Shown here in pieces: positions 38,709-48,037 of a stretch of 58,815 bases of DNA. The position numbers were made by a program, and so were the translations under genes. Position 1 is the stretch's first letter. Every line of letters starts with the position of its first letter. This stretch comes from a bacterium (GTDB lineage Bacteria; Lernaellota; Lernaellaia; JACKCT01): the NCBI GenBank assembly GCA_019912885.1, contig JAIOHV010000173.1, positions 1-58,815 of the forward strand. Direction: 5' to 3'. The notes under the pieces are model-generated. The model had not been told where the DNA came from. It worked only from the letters and a program-made list of their open reading frames with translations, and searched no databases.

Positions 38709-41395
38709 GACGTCACCTTTTTCAGCGTCGCGGACGCGGGCTCGACATATCCGAAATGGGCGAATCCGGCCGGCACACCCAGAACGCCCGGAGCCACGCC
38801 GGGAGCGACCGTAAGCGTCGCGGGGACGGCGTGGCCGTTTACCGCGAACTCGACCGCGTCGCCGTCGGCGAATCCGCCCGCCTTCGCGGTGTCTTCGGAA
38901 AGGAGCACGGATGCCGCCGGGGTCTGCGCGCGGACCGCCGGCGCGAGATTGCTGAGTTCCTCCGATCCGTAGATGAAGTGGCGCGGCAGAATGCCGAGCG
39001 CGCCGTTGGCCGTCGCCGGGGCGGGCGCCGATCCGAAGTCGCCGCCGGGCTCGACCGACAACAGGTCAATGCCCGGATCGCCGCCCGTAAGGGGTCCGCC
39101 GACCTCGGCCATGTATTTGTGCGTTGACTGGATGGAGTTCCAGCCTGGCGCCCAGAAAAACGGCTTGATCGCGCCGGGAACCTGCCCCTGATGGCCTTCC
39201 ATTGAAAAGACCAGCGGCGCGTCGGGATCGTCGAGCGGTTTTTGCTCGTGAATATTGATATGCGCGTTTTGCGCGGTGCGGCCGCTTACGCGATGCGTCA
39301 TGCGCGCGACCTTCAGGCCAGACACGCGGAAGTCCGCGTTCGGCGCGACATCGCCGATTTTTTCGAAACCCGCCGCCTTCGCGAGATCGCGGGTGATATC
39401 GTCGAGGTCGTTCCACGCTTCGAATTCCGCGCGCTTCGCCTTGACGGCGAGATCGCGGATCCATCGCCAGCTTTCGGAGACGTCGCCGGCCGGCGGATAG
39501 ACCTGGAAATACCGCTGCGCGCGGCCCTCGTGGTTGACGATCGTGCCGTCGCCCTCGCCGAAGGTCGCGGCGGGAAGGATGCTGCCCGCGCGGGCGGCGG
39601 TGGGCGTCATGGTGTGATCGACAAGGACGACACGCGCTTTATCGAGCGCCTTGTCCACGAGTTCGGCGGGCGCGCGGCGGTACAGATCGTTTTCCAGGAC
39701 GACGAGCGTGTCCGCCTCGCCGGCCGCCACGCGCCCAAGGGCCGCCGTCGCGTCCATGCCGCCGAGCATCGAAACGCCGACGGTATTGCACTCGGCGAAC
39801 GCAATCGCGATGCGCGCGGGTTTGCCCGCGGCCACGAGCGCCGCGGCCAGGGCGCCCGCCGCCTTGATGAGCGATTCGTTGAGAAGGCCGGTGCTGGCGA
39901 CGACGAGCGGCGCGTCGGCGTCCTTGAGGTCGCGCGCGATCTTCGTGATGCGGTCGCGCGTTGCTTCGTCAAATCCCGCCGTGTCCGTTCCGCTGGCCAC
40001 GCGTGTCGCGACGGCATGAGCAAAGCGTGCGATGTCCGCCGGCGCGCCGATGAATCGGCCGCTCGCCACGTCGTCCAGGCGCGTGGGCCAGGGCGAGGCG
40101 ACGAAGAGCGGCCCGCGGTCCTGCTGGATGGCCTCGCGCAGCGCGAGGTCGTGCCATTTGGGCAGATCGAGTTCGCGCGCGGCGGCCAGAGGTTGAACGC
40201 GAACCGACTGACGCAGAGCCAGCGCGAAACGCGGCGCGAACTGCGTCGGATCGTCGCCAAGCACGATGGCGGCGTCGCATTTCTCGATCTCGCCGAGCGA
40301 CGCCAGCGCCGCGCCCGAACGGCGCAGCACGTCGATCGCGCTCGCGGCGGCGCGCGATTCCGCGGCGGAGATGCCGGTCGAGAAGCGCTCGTCGCCGACC
40401 AGGCGCTTGAGCGCGAAGTTCGCCTCGAGCGACGCGCGCGGGCTGCCGATGCCGACGACGCGCGAAGGGTCGCCGAGCGTTTCGGCGACCGCGGCGAGCA
40501 CGTCGTCGCGCGAGGAAAGGGCCACGCCGTCGGCGGCCGCGCGCAGCACCGGTTTGCGGATGCGCGCCTCGCTGTTGACGAACTCGTAGCCGAAGCGTCC
40601 CCGGTCGCACAGGAAATATTTATTGACGTGGCTGTTGTAACGGTTCACGACGCGGCGCAGCGTTCCGTAGCGTTCGCCCGCGGAGATGTTGCATCCGACG
40701 GAGCAATGCTGGCACACCGATGGCGCCATTTGCAGGTCCCACTTGCGGGTGTAGTGCTGCTTGAGCGTCTTGTCGGTGAAGACGCCCGTTGGGCAGACCT
40801 CGACGAGATTGCCGGCGAACTCGCTTTCGAGCGTGCCATCCTCGTGGCGACCGAAATAGGTATGGTTTTTCGACGCGAAGGCGCCGAGATCCTTGCCGCC
40901 CGCGTAGTCCTTGTAATACCGCACGCACCGGTAGCACTGGATGCAGCGGTTCATCTCGTGGTTGATGAACGGCCCGAGCTTCTGATTGCGGTAGGTGCGT
41001 TTGGGGAATCGCGTCTTGCGGTAGTTGTGACCGGTCATCACGGTCATGTCCTGAAGGTGGCATTCGCCGCCCTCGTCGCAGACCGGGCAATCGTGCGGGT
41101 GGCTTTGCATCAGCCACTCGATGACCTCGGCACGGAATTTCGTCGCGTCGGCATCCTTGATCGACAGGCGCATGCCGTCGCGCACCGGCGTCATGCACGA
41201 CATGACGATCATGCCGCGCGTGTCGTTTTCGTCGCGGTAGGTCTTGACGGCGCACTGCCGGCACGCGCCGACCGAGCCCAACGCCGGATGCCAGCAGAAG
41301 TAGGGCAGGTTCAGTCCGTGAGACAGGCAGGCGGAAAGGACGTTGTCCTCGCCGTCCACCTCGACCTCAACGTTATCGACAATGATCTTCGCCAT
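38705..41395 (-). CDS. nuoG: NADH-quinone oxidoreductase subunit G
   Basis: An 896-residue iron-sulfur subunit. The 2Fe-2S site is CLSHGLNLPYFC with ACRQC. The His-ligated 4Fe-4S site (N5) is HPHDCPVCDEGGEC. N4 is CIQCYRC with VCPTGVF. A fourth 4Fe-4S motif, CQHCSVGC followed by FLCDRGRF, corresponds to cluster N7 of some bacterial complexes and looks complete. The C-terminal 600 residues are the degenerate molybdopterin-oxidoreductase fold, ending in a formate-dehydrogenase-like beta domain. It is three bases after nuoF. Confidence 0.96.
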   Translation of the reverse strand: MAKIIVDNVEVEVDGEDNVLSACLSHGLNLPYFCWHPALGSVGACRQCAVKTYRDENDTRGMIVMSCMTPVRDGMRLSIKDADATKFRAEVIEWLMQSHPHDCPVCDEGGECHLQDMTVMTGHNYRKTRFPKRTYRNQKLGPFINHEMNRCIQCYRCVRYYKDYAGGKDLGAFASKNHTYFGRHEDGTLESEFAGNLVEVCPTGVFTDKTLKQHYTRKWDLQMAPSVCQHCSVGCNISAGERYGTLRRVVNRYNSHVNKYFLCDRGRFGYEFVNSEARIRKPVLRAAADGVALSSRDDVLAAVAETLGDPSRVVGIGSPRASLEANFALKRLVGDERFSTGISAAESRAAASAIDVLRRSGAALASLGEIEKCDAAIVLGDDPTQFAPRFALALRQSVRVQPLAAARELDLPKWHDLALREAIQQDRGPLFVASPWPTRLDDVASGRFIGAPADIARFAHAVATRVASGTDTAGFDEATRDRITKIARDLKDADAPLVVASTGLLNESLIKAAGALAAALVAAGKPARIAIAFAECNTVGVSMLGGMDATAALGRVAAGEADTLVVLENDLYRRAPAELVDKALDKARVVLVDHTMTPTAARAGSILPAATFGEGDGTIVNHEGRAQRYFQVYPPAGDVSESWRWIRDLAVKAKRAEFEAWNDLDDITRDLAKAAGFEKIGDVAPNADFRVSGLKVARMTHRVSGRTAQNAHINIHEQKPLDDPDAPLVFSMEGHQGQVPGAIKPFFWAPGWNSIQSTHKYMAEVGGPLTGGDPGIDLLSVEPGGDFGSAPAPATANGALGILPRHFIYGSEELSNLAPAVRAQTPAASVLLSEDTAKAGGFADGDAVEFAVNGHAVPATLTVAPGVAPGVLGVPAGFAHFGYVEPASATLKKVTS

Positions 41396-41398
41396 TCC

Positions 41399-42676
41399 CT
41401 AGCTCCAGGGGCACCGTTTTTCGTCAATGTGTCGTTTGAAATCGTCGCCGAAATATTTGATCGCGCTTTGCAGCGGTTCGACCGCTCCGGGCGCGAGCGC
41501 GCAGAAGGTCATGCCCGGGCCGAGCCAGCGCGAATGCGCCTGCAAGGTCTCGATATCGTCGGGCAGGCCCTCGCCGTTTTCCATCGCGTTCAGGATGTCG
41601 CGCACGCGCGGGAGGCCGTCGCGGCAGGGGGTGCACCAGCCGCACGATTCCTGCGCGAAGAAAAGCTCCAGGTTGTGCACCATGCCGACGGGGCACGTCT
41701 TGTCGTCGAGGACGATCATGGTGCCGGTGCCCATGCGGCTTCCGGCGTCCTGGATGTTTTTGTAGTCCATCGGCAGGTCGAGGTGCTCCTCGACAAGGAA
41801 GTCGGTCGACGCGCCGCCGGGCAGGAGGCCGCGAAACTTGTATCCATCCTTCATGCCGCCGGCGTAGCCTTCGAGGATCTCACGGACGGGCGTGCCCATC
41901 GGCAGCTCCCAGCAGCCGGGCGTCTTGACGTTGCCCGAGACGCCGTAAAGTTTCGTGCCGCCGTCCTCCGTCTTCGAGAGGCCCTTGAACCAGTCGGCGC
42001 CCTTCAGAATGATGTGCGGCACGTTGTAGAGCGTTTCGACGTTCTGGACGATGGTCGGCTTGCCGAAAAGGCCCACGAACTGCGGGAAGGGCGGTTTGGC
42101 GCGCGGGTTGGCGCGGCGGCCTTCAAGCGAATTGAGCAGCGCCGTTTCCTCGCCGCAGATGTAGCGCCCGGCGCTCGCGTGCAGGTAGATGTCGAGACTG
42201 TAGCCGGTGCCCTTGATGTTCTTGCCGATCATGCCGGCGTTGGCGGCCTCGGCGATGGCCTTGTGCAAAAGCCGCGCGGCGTGGCGGTACTCCCACCGAA
42301 GGAAGATGTAGGCGATTTCCGCCTCGATGGCGTACGCGGCGCAGATGATCGATTCGATCATGCCGTGCGGATCGCCCTCGAGCAGCACGCGGTCCTTGAA
42401 GGTGCCCGGTTCCATCTCGTCGCCGTTGACGACCAGGTACTTGGGGCGGCGCGCCTTTTCGCCCATCGGCACGAAGCTCCACTTCATGCCCGTGGGGAAG
42501 CCCGCGCCGCCGCGGCCGCGCAGATTGGATTCCTTGATGGCCTTCACGACGTCGCCGGGCGCCATCGCAAGGACCTTGTCCGCGGCCTCGTAGCCGCCGG
42601 CCTTGCGGAAACCGTCGTAGTCGTAAGGCGCTTCGCCTTCGCGGATTCGGCTCGTCAGCGGACGTTCCATCGTCAC
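41399..42676 (-). CDS. nuoF: NADH-quinone oxidoreductase subunit F (NADH/FMN-binding)
   Basis: A 425-residue flavoprotein that oxidises NADH. Markers: GRGGAGFPTGMKWSF (NADH/FMN site, about residue 54), VVNGDEMEPGTFKDR, AYIFLRWEYRHAARLL and SCGWCTPCRDG (cluster N3, about residue 344). The family usually ends soon after this cluster, as here. It overlaps the nuoE stop by 4 nt. Confidence 0.97.
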   Translation of the reverse strand: MTMERPLTSRIREGEAPYDYDGFRKAGGYEAADKVLAMAPGDVVKAIKESNLRGRGGAGFPTGMKWSFVPMGEKARRPKYLVVNGDEMEPGTFKDRVLLEGDPHGMIESIICAAYAIEAEIAYIFLRWEYRHAARLLHKAIAEAANAGMIGKNIKGTGYSLDIYLHASAGRYICGEETALLNSLEGRRANPRAKPPFPQFVGLFGKPTIVQNVETLYNVPHIILKGADWFKGLSKTEDGGTKLYGVSGNVKTPGCWELPMGTPVREILEGYAGGMKDGYKFRGLLPGGASTDFLVEEHLDLPMDYKNIQDAGSRMGTGTMIVLDDKTCPVGMVHNLELFFAQESCGWCTPCRDGLPRVRDILNAMENGEGLPDDIETLQAHSRWLGPGMTFCALAPGAVEPLQSAIKYFGDDFKRHIDEKRCPWS

Positions 42677-43149
42677 GCGCCTTTCTTCCGGTACGATTCG
42701 AGAATCTCGTCCACGCGATCCGGGGTGAGGTTCGTGTGCAGATCCTCATTCACCATGAACGCGGGCGCGCGGTCGCAGCAACCCAGGCACGGCACGGTGA
42801 GCAGCGTGAACATGTTGTCCGCGGTGGTCTGTCCGAGGTCGATGCCGAGCCGTTCGCGCAGATGCTTGCGGATGCCGCGATAGCCGACGATCCAGCAACT
42901 CACGCTGTCGCAAAGCAGGATGACGTATTTGCCGACGGCCTTGCGGTACACCAGGCTATAGAACGTCGCCACCGAGTCGAGTTCGGTCGGCGACATGCCG
43001 AGGATGCCCGCAACCTCCTTCAGGTGATCGTCGGACACCCAACCGTAGCGATCCTGCACGAGCTTCAGCGATTCGATGCCCGCCGCGCGCGGATCGGCGT
43101 AGTGTCCGGCGTGTTCAAGAATGTCGTCGCGGTCCTTGGCGGAAAGCAT
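42673..43149 (-). CDS. nuoE: NADH-quinone oxidoreductase subunit E
   Basis: A 158-residue thioredoxin-like 2Fe-2S subunit (cluster N1a). I chose ATG 43149; an in-frame extension to 43221 runs into nuoCD sequence. The four ligands are in CDSVSCWIVGY and CLGCCDRAP. QDRYGWVSDDHLKEVAGILG at the N-terminus is typical. It is 7 nt after nuoCD. Confidence 0.96.
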   Translation of the reverse strand: MLSAKDRDDILEHAGHYADPRAAGIESLKLVQDRYGWVSDDHLKEVAGILGMSPTELDSVATFYSLVYRKAVGKYVILLCDSVSCWIVGYRGIRKHLRERLGIDLGQTTADNMFTLLTVPCLGCCDRAPAFMVNEDLHTNLTPDRVDEILESYRKKGA

Positions 43150-43156
43150 GGGTCCT

Positions 43157-44914
43157 CTATCGGTCCAGGTCGGCGAGCACGAAATCGAGCGCGCCGAGAA
43201 TCGCCAAAACATCGGGAACAAGTGCGCCCTTGCAAAGCAGCGGCATCATCTGGATATGCGCGAACGACGGGGTGCGGATGCGCGTGCGGTACGACATCGT
43301 GTTCCCGTCGCTGACGCAGTAATACGCGTTGTGCCCCTTGCTCGCCTCGTAAATGAACGTCGCCTCGCCCGGCGGAACGACCGGCCCCCAGCTCACGGAA
43401 AGGAAGTGCGTGATGAGGGTTTCGATGTCGTGCATCGTGCGGTCCTTGAGGGGCGGCGTCGTCAGCGGATGGCGCGATTTGTAATCGCCCGCCGGCATGT
43501 TCTCAAGACACTGCTTCACGATCCGCAGGCTCTGGTTGATCTCCTCAAGACGCACCTCGGCGCGCGCGAAGCAGTCGCCGCCCTCGGCCGTGGGGATGTC
43601 GAACTCGAAATTTTCGTATCCGCCATAGGGGCGCTTTTTGCGCATGTCCCACGCGAAGCCGGTGGCGCGCAGGCCGGGACCGGACTGGCCCCAGTCGATC
43701 GCCTCTTCGGTCGTGAACGCGCCGACGCCCTTGGTGCGCGCCTGGAACATTTTGTTTTTCATGACGATCTTGTTGTATTCGACAAGGCGCTTGGGCATGC
43801 GTTCGACGAATGCGCGCACCATCTTGTCCCATCCCAGGGGAAGGTCGTGCGCGACGCCGCCGATGCGAAACCAGCTCGGGTGCATGCGTCCGCCGCAGAT
43901 CGCCTCGACCATCTCGAAGATGCGCTCACGGTCGTTGAACGTGTAGAACACCGGGCTCATCACGCCGAGATCCTGCGCGAAGGTTCCGTACCACACGAGG
44001 TGGCTCGCGATGCGGAACAGCTCCGACATCATGATGCGGATTGTCTTGGCGCGATCGGGCAATTCGATGCCCGCGAGCTGCTCGACCGTGAGGCAATAAG
44101 CGTGGTTGTTCAGCACGCCGCCCAGGTAGTCGATGCGGTCGGTGTAGGGGATGTAGGTGTGCCAGCTCTGGCGTTCGCCCATCTTTTCGGCGCCGCGATG
44201 GTGGTAGCCGATATCCGGCACCATGTTCACGACCTCTTCGCCGGAGAGCTGAAGGATCAGGCGGATGATGCCGTGCGTCCCGGGGTGCTGCGGCCCGAGG
44301 TTCAGGAACATGAAGTCGTGGTCGTCTTCCCACGTCGTCAGGCCCCAATCCTCGGGCTTGAAGAGCATGGACTCCTGGCGGCGGATCGCCTCGTCCTCGG
44401 GAAGCTGGAAGGGGCCCATCTCGGTCGCGCGCGCGGGGTGCTCCTTGCGCAACGGATGGCCTTCCCAATATTCCGGCATGAGGATACGGCGCAGGTGCGG
44501 GTGGCCGTTGAACTTGAGGCCGAACATGTCGAAGACCTCGCGTTCGTACCAGTTCGCGTTCGGCCAGATCTTTGTCGCGGAGTCGAGCGAGGGGTGGTCG
44601 CCTTTCAGCGGCACCTTCACGCGGACGTCAGAGTTTCGGTCGTACGAAACCAGATGATAGACGACGGTGAAATCGGAGTCGGGCTGGCCTTCGCGATGCA
44701 CGCGCACGCGCTCGTCGATGGCGGTGAGATCGAACAGGTATTTGTAGCCGCCGGCGACGCCGTCCTTCAGGAAGCGCAGCGCTTCGGCGATTTTGTCCGC
44801 GGCAAGCCACACGGTCGGAATGTGATCGGCCGTCGGTTGCAGGGTCAGTGCGTCCTCGCCGAATTTCCCGGCGAGTTCGGCGATGACGTTGTTGGTTTGC
44901 TCGGCGGCCGCCAT
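43157..44914 (-). CDS. nuoCD: NADH-quinone oxidoreductase fused subunit C/D
   Basis: A 585-residue fusion. NuoC part (about 1-170): [20 protein letters not shown] and [20 protein letters not shown], the 30-kDa subunit signature. After a linker (about 170-205) the NuoD part has [29 protein letters not shown] and [15 protein letters not shown], the 49-kDa quinone-site subunit, ending in PVLADLDR-like VLADLDR. C-D fusion is known in Enterobacteria and others and saves one gene here. The start overlaps the nuoB stop by one base. Confidence 0.97.
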   Translation of the reverse strand: MAAAEQTNNVIAELAGKFGEDALTLQPTADHIPTVWLAADKIAEALRFLKDGVAGGYKYLFDLTAIDERVRVHREGQPDSDFTVVYHLVSYDRNSDVRVKVPLKGDHPSLDSATKIWPNANWYEREVFDMFGLKFNGHPHLRRILMPEYWEGHPLRKEHPARATEMGPFQLPEDEAIRRQESMLFKPEDWGLTTWEDDHDFMFLNLGPQHPGTHGIIRLILQLSGEEVVNMVPDIGYHHRGAEKMGERQSWHTYIPYTDRIDYLGGVLNNHAYCLTVEQLAGIELPDRAKTIRIMMSELFRIASHLVWYGTFAQDLGVMSPVFYTFNDRERIFEMVEAICGGRMHPSWFRIGGVAHDLPLGWDKMVRAFVERMPKRLVEYNKIVMKNKMFQARTKGVGAFTTEEAIDWGQSGPGLRATGFAWDMRKKRPYGGYENFEFDIPTAEGGDCFARAEVRLEEINQSLRIVKQCLENMPAGDYKSRHPLTTPPLKDRTMHDIETLITHFLSVSWGPVVPPGEATFIYEASKGHNAYYCVSDGNTMSYRTRIRTPSFAHIQMMPLLCKGALVPDVLAILGALDFVLADLDR

Positions 44915-45591
44915 CAGACTTCCTTCGGCGAACGCAGGTCGGTGACCTTGACGCGCCAGTCGTGCTTGAGATCGCGCATCGAGGGCGTCGTTGGCTTGAT
45001 GATGCCTTGCTCGCCGACGACCCAGGACAGCGGCCGGCGCTCGCGCCCGACCTGCTCGCGCAGCATGACGAGTCCTTCGAGAAACGCCTCGGGGCGCGGC
45101 GGGCAGCCGGGAACGTAAAGATCGACCGGCATGATTTTGTCGACGCCCTGAACGACGCTATAGATGTCGTACATGCCGCCGGAGTTCGCGCACGAGCCCA
45201 TCGAGATCACCCAGCGGGGCTCCATCATCTGCTCCCAGAGGCGGCGGATGATCGGCGCCATCTTGATGAACGGCGTGCCGGCGATGACCATCAGGTCCGC
45301 CTCGCGCGGCGTGCCGCGAATGACCTCGGCGCCGAAGCGCGCAACGTCGAATTTGGAGGTGATGGACGTCGCCATCTCAACAAAACAGCAGGACAGGCCG
45401 AACGCGAACGGCCACATGGAGTTTTTGCGTCCCCAGGCGATGAGATCTTGCAGGCGCGAGAACACGACGTTCTGTTTCGCGGCTTCGATGACGAACGGAT
45501 CGTTCGCCGCGAACGCGGCCTTGGTCGAGCTGTGCGCGGGCACAAGGGTGTAGGGCGTCGCGCCGGGCGCCAACGCGTTTTTCTTCGTCAT
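44914..45591 (-). CDS. nuoB: NADH-quinone oxidoreductase subunit B
   Basis: A 225-residue subunit holding cluster N2, the terminal electron donor to quinone. The start ATG 45591 has GGAGG five bases upstream. Cluster ligands: [11 protein letters not shown] (adjacent cysteines), [12 protein letters not shown] and [14 protein letters not shown]. An N-terminal stretch of about 45 residues precedes the core, a little longer than in many homologues. It overlaps nuoA by 4 nt. Confidence 0.97.
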   Translation of the reverse strand: MTKKNALAPGATPYTLVPAHSSTKAAFAANDPFVIEAAKQNVVFSRLQDLIAWGRKNSMWPFAFGLSCCFVEMATSITSKFDVARFGAEVIRGTPREADLMVIAGTPFIKMAPIIRRLWEQMMEPRWVISMGSCANSGGMYDIYSVVQGVDKIMPVDLYVPGCPPRPEAFLEGLVMLREQVGRERRPLSWVVGEQGIIKPTTPSMRDLKHDWRVKVTDLRSPKEV

Positions 45592-45980
45592 GTTTCCTCC
45601 CGGCGCGCGAGCCGCGATTTCGGGCCCCAGTCGAGCGCGCCGATCCTCCAGAGGTACACCAGGCCGGCAAAAAGCATGACGATGAAGATCAGCGCCTCGA
45701 CGAAGCCGAGCCACCCCAGGTCGCGGACGGCCACGGCCCACGAGAAGAGAAAGACGGCCTCGAGGTCGAAGATCACGAAGAACATGGCGACAAGGTAGTA
45801 CTGCTGGCTAAGACGTACCCGCGCGGAGCCGGTGGAAACGATGCCGGATTCGTACGGCTCGCCGGTCTGTTCCTCGCGATGGCGTCCGCCGAGAAAAAAC
45901 GACAGGCCGATCATGAAGGCGGCCTGGCCGATCACAATGCCGGCATACAACAGAAGCGGCCAAAGGGGTCCGTCAGCCAC
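45588..45980 (-). CDS. nuoA: NADH-quinone oxidoreductase subunit A
   Basis: A 130-residue three-helix membrane subunit, first gene of the nuo operon. I prefer GTG 45980 ([16 protein letters not shown]) because it matches family length. Markers: [20 protein letters not shown] and [19 protein letters not shown], with the conserved membrane Asp/Glu pair. An in-frame ATG at 46127 would add 49 basic residues without family resemblance. That ATG is only 11 nt after the operon -10, so an extended NuoA cannot be excluded. Confidence 0.9.
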   Translation of the reverse strand: MADGPLWPLLLYAGIVIGQAAFMIGLSFFLGGRHREEQTGEPYESGIVSTGSARVRLSQQYYLVAMFFVIFDLEAVFLFSWAVAVRDLGWLGFVEALIFIVMLFAGLVYLWRIGALDWGPKSRLARREET

Positions 45981-46138
45981 GGCGGCCTCGCGGGTTCGGA
46001 TAGGGGGATGCGTCAGGCACGGGTACAGCTCCCGTAGCGGCGCGCGGCCGGTTTTCCGGCGGCGGCGAAACGCCTTGTCAGTGAAATCGTTTCTGGAAAG
46101 GGACTTGGGGCGAGTCCGGCTCCCCATCGGCGGGGCGA

Positions 46139-46167
46139 ATCATAGGGAGCTAGACGCGGCGCGTCAA
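46139..46167 (-). promoter_or_regulatory. Near-consensus sigma70 promoter of the nuo operon
   Basis: Minus strand TTGACG (46162-46167), 17-nt spacer and TATGAT (46139-46144), each five of six matches. Predicted +1 is about 46132, leaving about 150 nt of leader before GTG 45980. It is the only strong promoter seen between nuoA and the toroid gene and is suited to drive the whole 13-gene operon. Confidence 0.75.
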
Positions 46168-46228
46168 GGAACAAACGACGATTTTGTCTTGATCCAGGAC
46201 AAGTCGGGGGGCGGCGAACAGGGTGGGA

Positions 46229-48037
46229 TTATTTCACGATTTCCGCCGCCACCAAGAGGCCCGAAATGTTGTGCTGGTTGTAGTCGATGCGCGTGGTGTT
46301 GCGGACGGGCGAGTGGCGGAACGCGCCAAGCGCGCGTTTGGGGTTCGGGTAGAGGCCGGCGAACTGGGGGCGGATCATGCCGCCGATCTGGAATTTCGCG
46401 GCGCGCATGATGATCGTTTCCAGCTCCTTCATTTTCTTTTCGTCGCCGATGCGCTGCGCGATGCGCCACGTCGCCGTCAGGCCCTCCGAGCGCGAGCCCG
46501 CGGGCGTGACCGCCGGCGGCACGGGATAGTAGCCGCCCGCGTAGTCGCGCGGCGGCAGGAAGCGGATCCACTGATCCGCGCCAATGCCGTCCGCGATCGC
46601 GAACGCGTATTCGGCGTACTCCGGCCTGGGATCGACCGAATGCAGTTCATCGAGCGCCAGCATCAGCCACGCGTCCGGCGGAACGTTGAAACGCAGCCCC
46701 AGCATGTTCCAGCGCTCGTTGATGAGGTAATCCGCCGCGCACCGAACGGCTTCGAGGATCTCCGGCCGGCGCGCGTCGCCGCCCTCGCGCTCGAGCATCT
46801 TGTAATAGCGGATCAGGCCGAGCATCGCCTCGCCGGGGTAATAGATCGAACGCCGGTTCTTCTCCTTCACGCCCGGGACGCCGCCGTAATAGCTCGCAAG
46901 GCTGCCGTCGCGGTTTTGCGAAAGAAGGATGTGCCGGGCGAGGCCCGCCATGTAGCGATCATTCTCGCCGTTTGATTTCGCGACGCCGTGTTTTTCCACG
47001 AACGCCATCAGCGCAAGGCCCGCGCCGCCGAGCTTGATCGCCCGCGGCTCGCGGACATACAGGCGATCCTTGTCCTTGGGGTCCGCCTCGATGACCGACT
47101 TCAGCCACGCGAGCCCCTTGTCCGCGCTCGCGAGATAGCGCGGCTCGCCCGTCGCGCCGAAGAGCTGGTACATCGCGTAGGTCGTACCCGCGTGACGCAG
47201 GAGGTTGTAGTCCTTCTTGTCGTATTTATCGCGGCCGGCGTTGTATTCGTAGTACCACTTGCCGTTTTCCTTTTGCATGCCGATGAGGAAATCGCCGCCG
47301 ATTTTGCACGCCTCGATGATGTCCGCGGACGATAGGTTTTCGACGAGCGTCGATGCGCGATAAAGCGGCAGCGGCTTTTCGTTGAACGCGCGCGTGACGA
47401 GACCTTCGTCGAGGAACGTGTACAACCCGTCGCCGCGGTCGAAGTCGCGGATGAGCGGCGCGCTCGAGCCCGATACGTTCTTGATTGCGCGTTCAAAACG
47501 CAGCTCATTTGCGTGAATCACCGGGCCGGGCAGGGCGCGGCAATGTTCGGCGTCGCAGCGAAGCAGGCCGTGGATGCCCGTCTGGTAGGTCAGCCCCGCG
47601 CTCGCGAGCGAATCGATCCACACGCGCGAGACGCCGCGCGCCAGGTGCACGGAGATCGCCTCGGGTGTCACGTCGATCTTGCGTTTCCAGAGCGCGGTCA
47701 GCTCTTGCGAGAGGCGCGCGACAAGCGGCGCGAGATCGGCTTCGGCCCTCACGGCGCCCATGAACGGCCGATCCGCGCGCGTACCCGCGTGGAAGGCGAC
47801 GATGATGAATTCGGTATCGGACGTGGAGGGCACGGAGCGCTCCGGCGGGGCGGTCGTGAATCCGGACCAGGCCGCCGCCGCGAGAACCTCGCGGTCTTCG
47901 TCGGAGAGCACGCGGCGAAAATCCGCGTCGCCTTGCAGCACGAAGATCCCGCCGACAAAAAAGACGGGCACGACCGCGATGACCGCAATGGCCGAAAACG
48001 CGCGCTTCACGAACAGGACGGCCTCGCGCGTTGCCAT
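46229..48037 (-). CDS. Membrane-anchored protein with predicted alpha/alpha-toroid domain, function unknown
   Basis: A 602-residue protein. A single transmembrane helix lies at about residues 13-33 (AFSAIAVIAVVPVFFVGGIF), so the rest is probably periplasmic. Residues about 35-215 form a mixed domain of unknown type. From about 215 there are regularly spaced helical hairpins (KIGGDFLIGMQKENGKWYY, NLLRHAGTTYAMYQLFGATG, KLGGAGLALMAFVEKHG, YYPGEAMLGLIRYYKML), the pattern of alpha/alpha-barrel folds such as six-hairpin glycosidases, epimerases and LanC-like proteins. I do not recognise the family. The start overlaps the stop of the upstream peptidase-barrel gene as TGATG, so the two are translated together and probably act together. 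Confidence 0.75.
   Translation of the reverse strand: MATREAVLFVKRAFSAIAVIAVVPVFFVGGIFVLQGDADFRRVLSDEDREVLAAAAWSGFTTAPPERSVPSTSDTEFIIVAFHAGTRADRPFMGAVRAEADLAPLVARLSQELTALWKRKIDVTPEAISVHLARGVSRVWIDSLASAGLTYQTGIHGLLRCDAEHCRALPGPVIHANELRFERAIKNVSGSSAPLIRDFDRGDGLYTFLDEGLVTRAFNEKPLPLYRASTLVENLSSADIIEACKIGGDFLIGMQKENGKWYYEYNAGRDKYDKKDYNLLRHAGTTYAMYQLFGATGEPRYLASADKGLAWLKSVIEADPKDKDRLYVREPRAIKLGGAGLALMAFVEKHGVAKSNGENDRYMAGLARHILLSQNRDGSLASYYGGVPGVKEKNRRSIYYPGEAMLGLIRYYKMLEREGGDARRPEILEAVRCAADYLINERWNMLGLRFNVPPDAWLMLALDELHSVDPRPEYAEYAFAIADGIGADQWIRFLPPRDYAGGYYPVPPAVTPAGSRSEGLTATWRIAQRIGDEKKMKELETIIMRAAKFQIGGMIRPQFAGLYPNPKRALGAFRHSPVRNTTRIDYNQHNISGLLVAAEIVK

Noticed and set aside
39242-42883. A 1213-residue open frame on the + strand opposite nuoG and nuoF
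   Set aside because: It is antisense to two strongly supported complex I genes, is Arg/Ala/Val-rich without any domain, and has the look of a GC-rich shadow frame. The same applies to long antisense frames at 27207-29837, 33207-34643, 34592-36448, 43121-45118 and 49693-51165.
45981-46127. NuoA of 179 residues starting at ATG 46127
   Set aside because: The extra 49 residues are basic and lack NuoA similarity; GTG 45980 gives the normal length. It is kept only as an alternative because of its closeness to the -10.
46168-46228. Terminator after the toroid gene (TTGTC/GACAA stem)
   Set aside because: The stem is only 5 bp and is not followed by a T run on the minus strand, so it is too weak to call.
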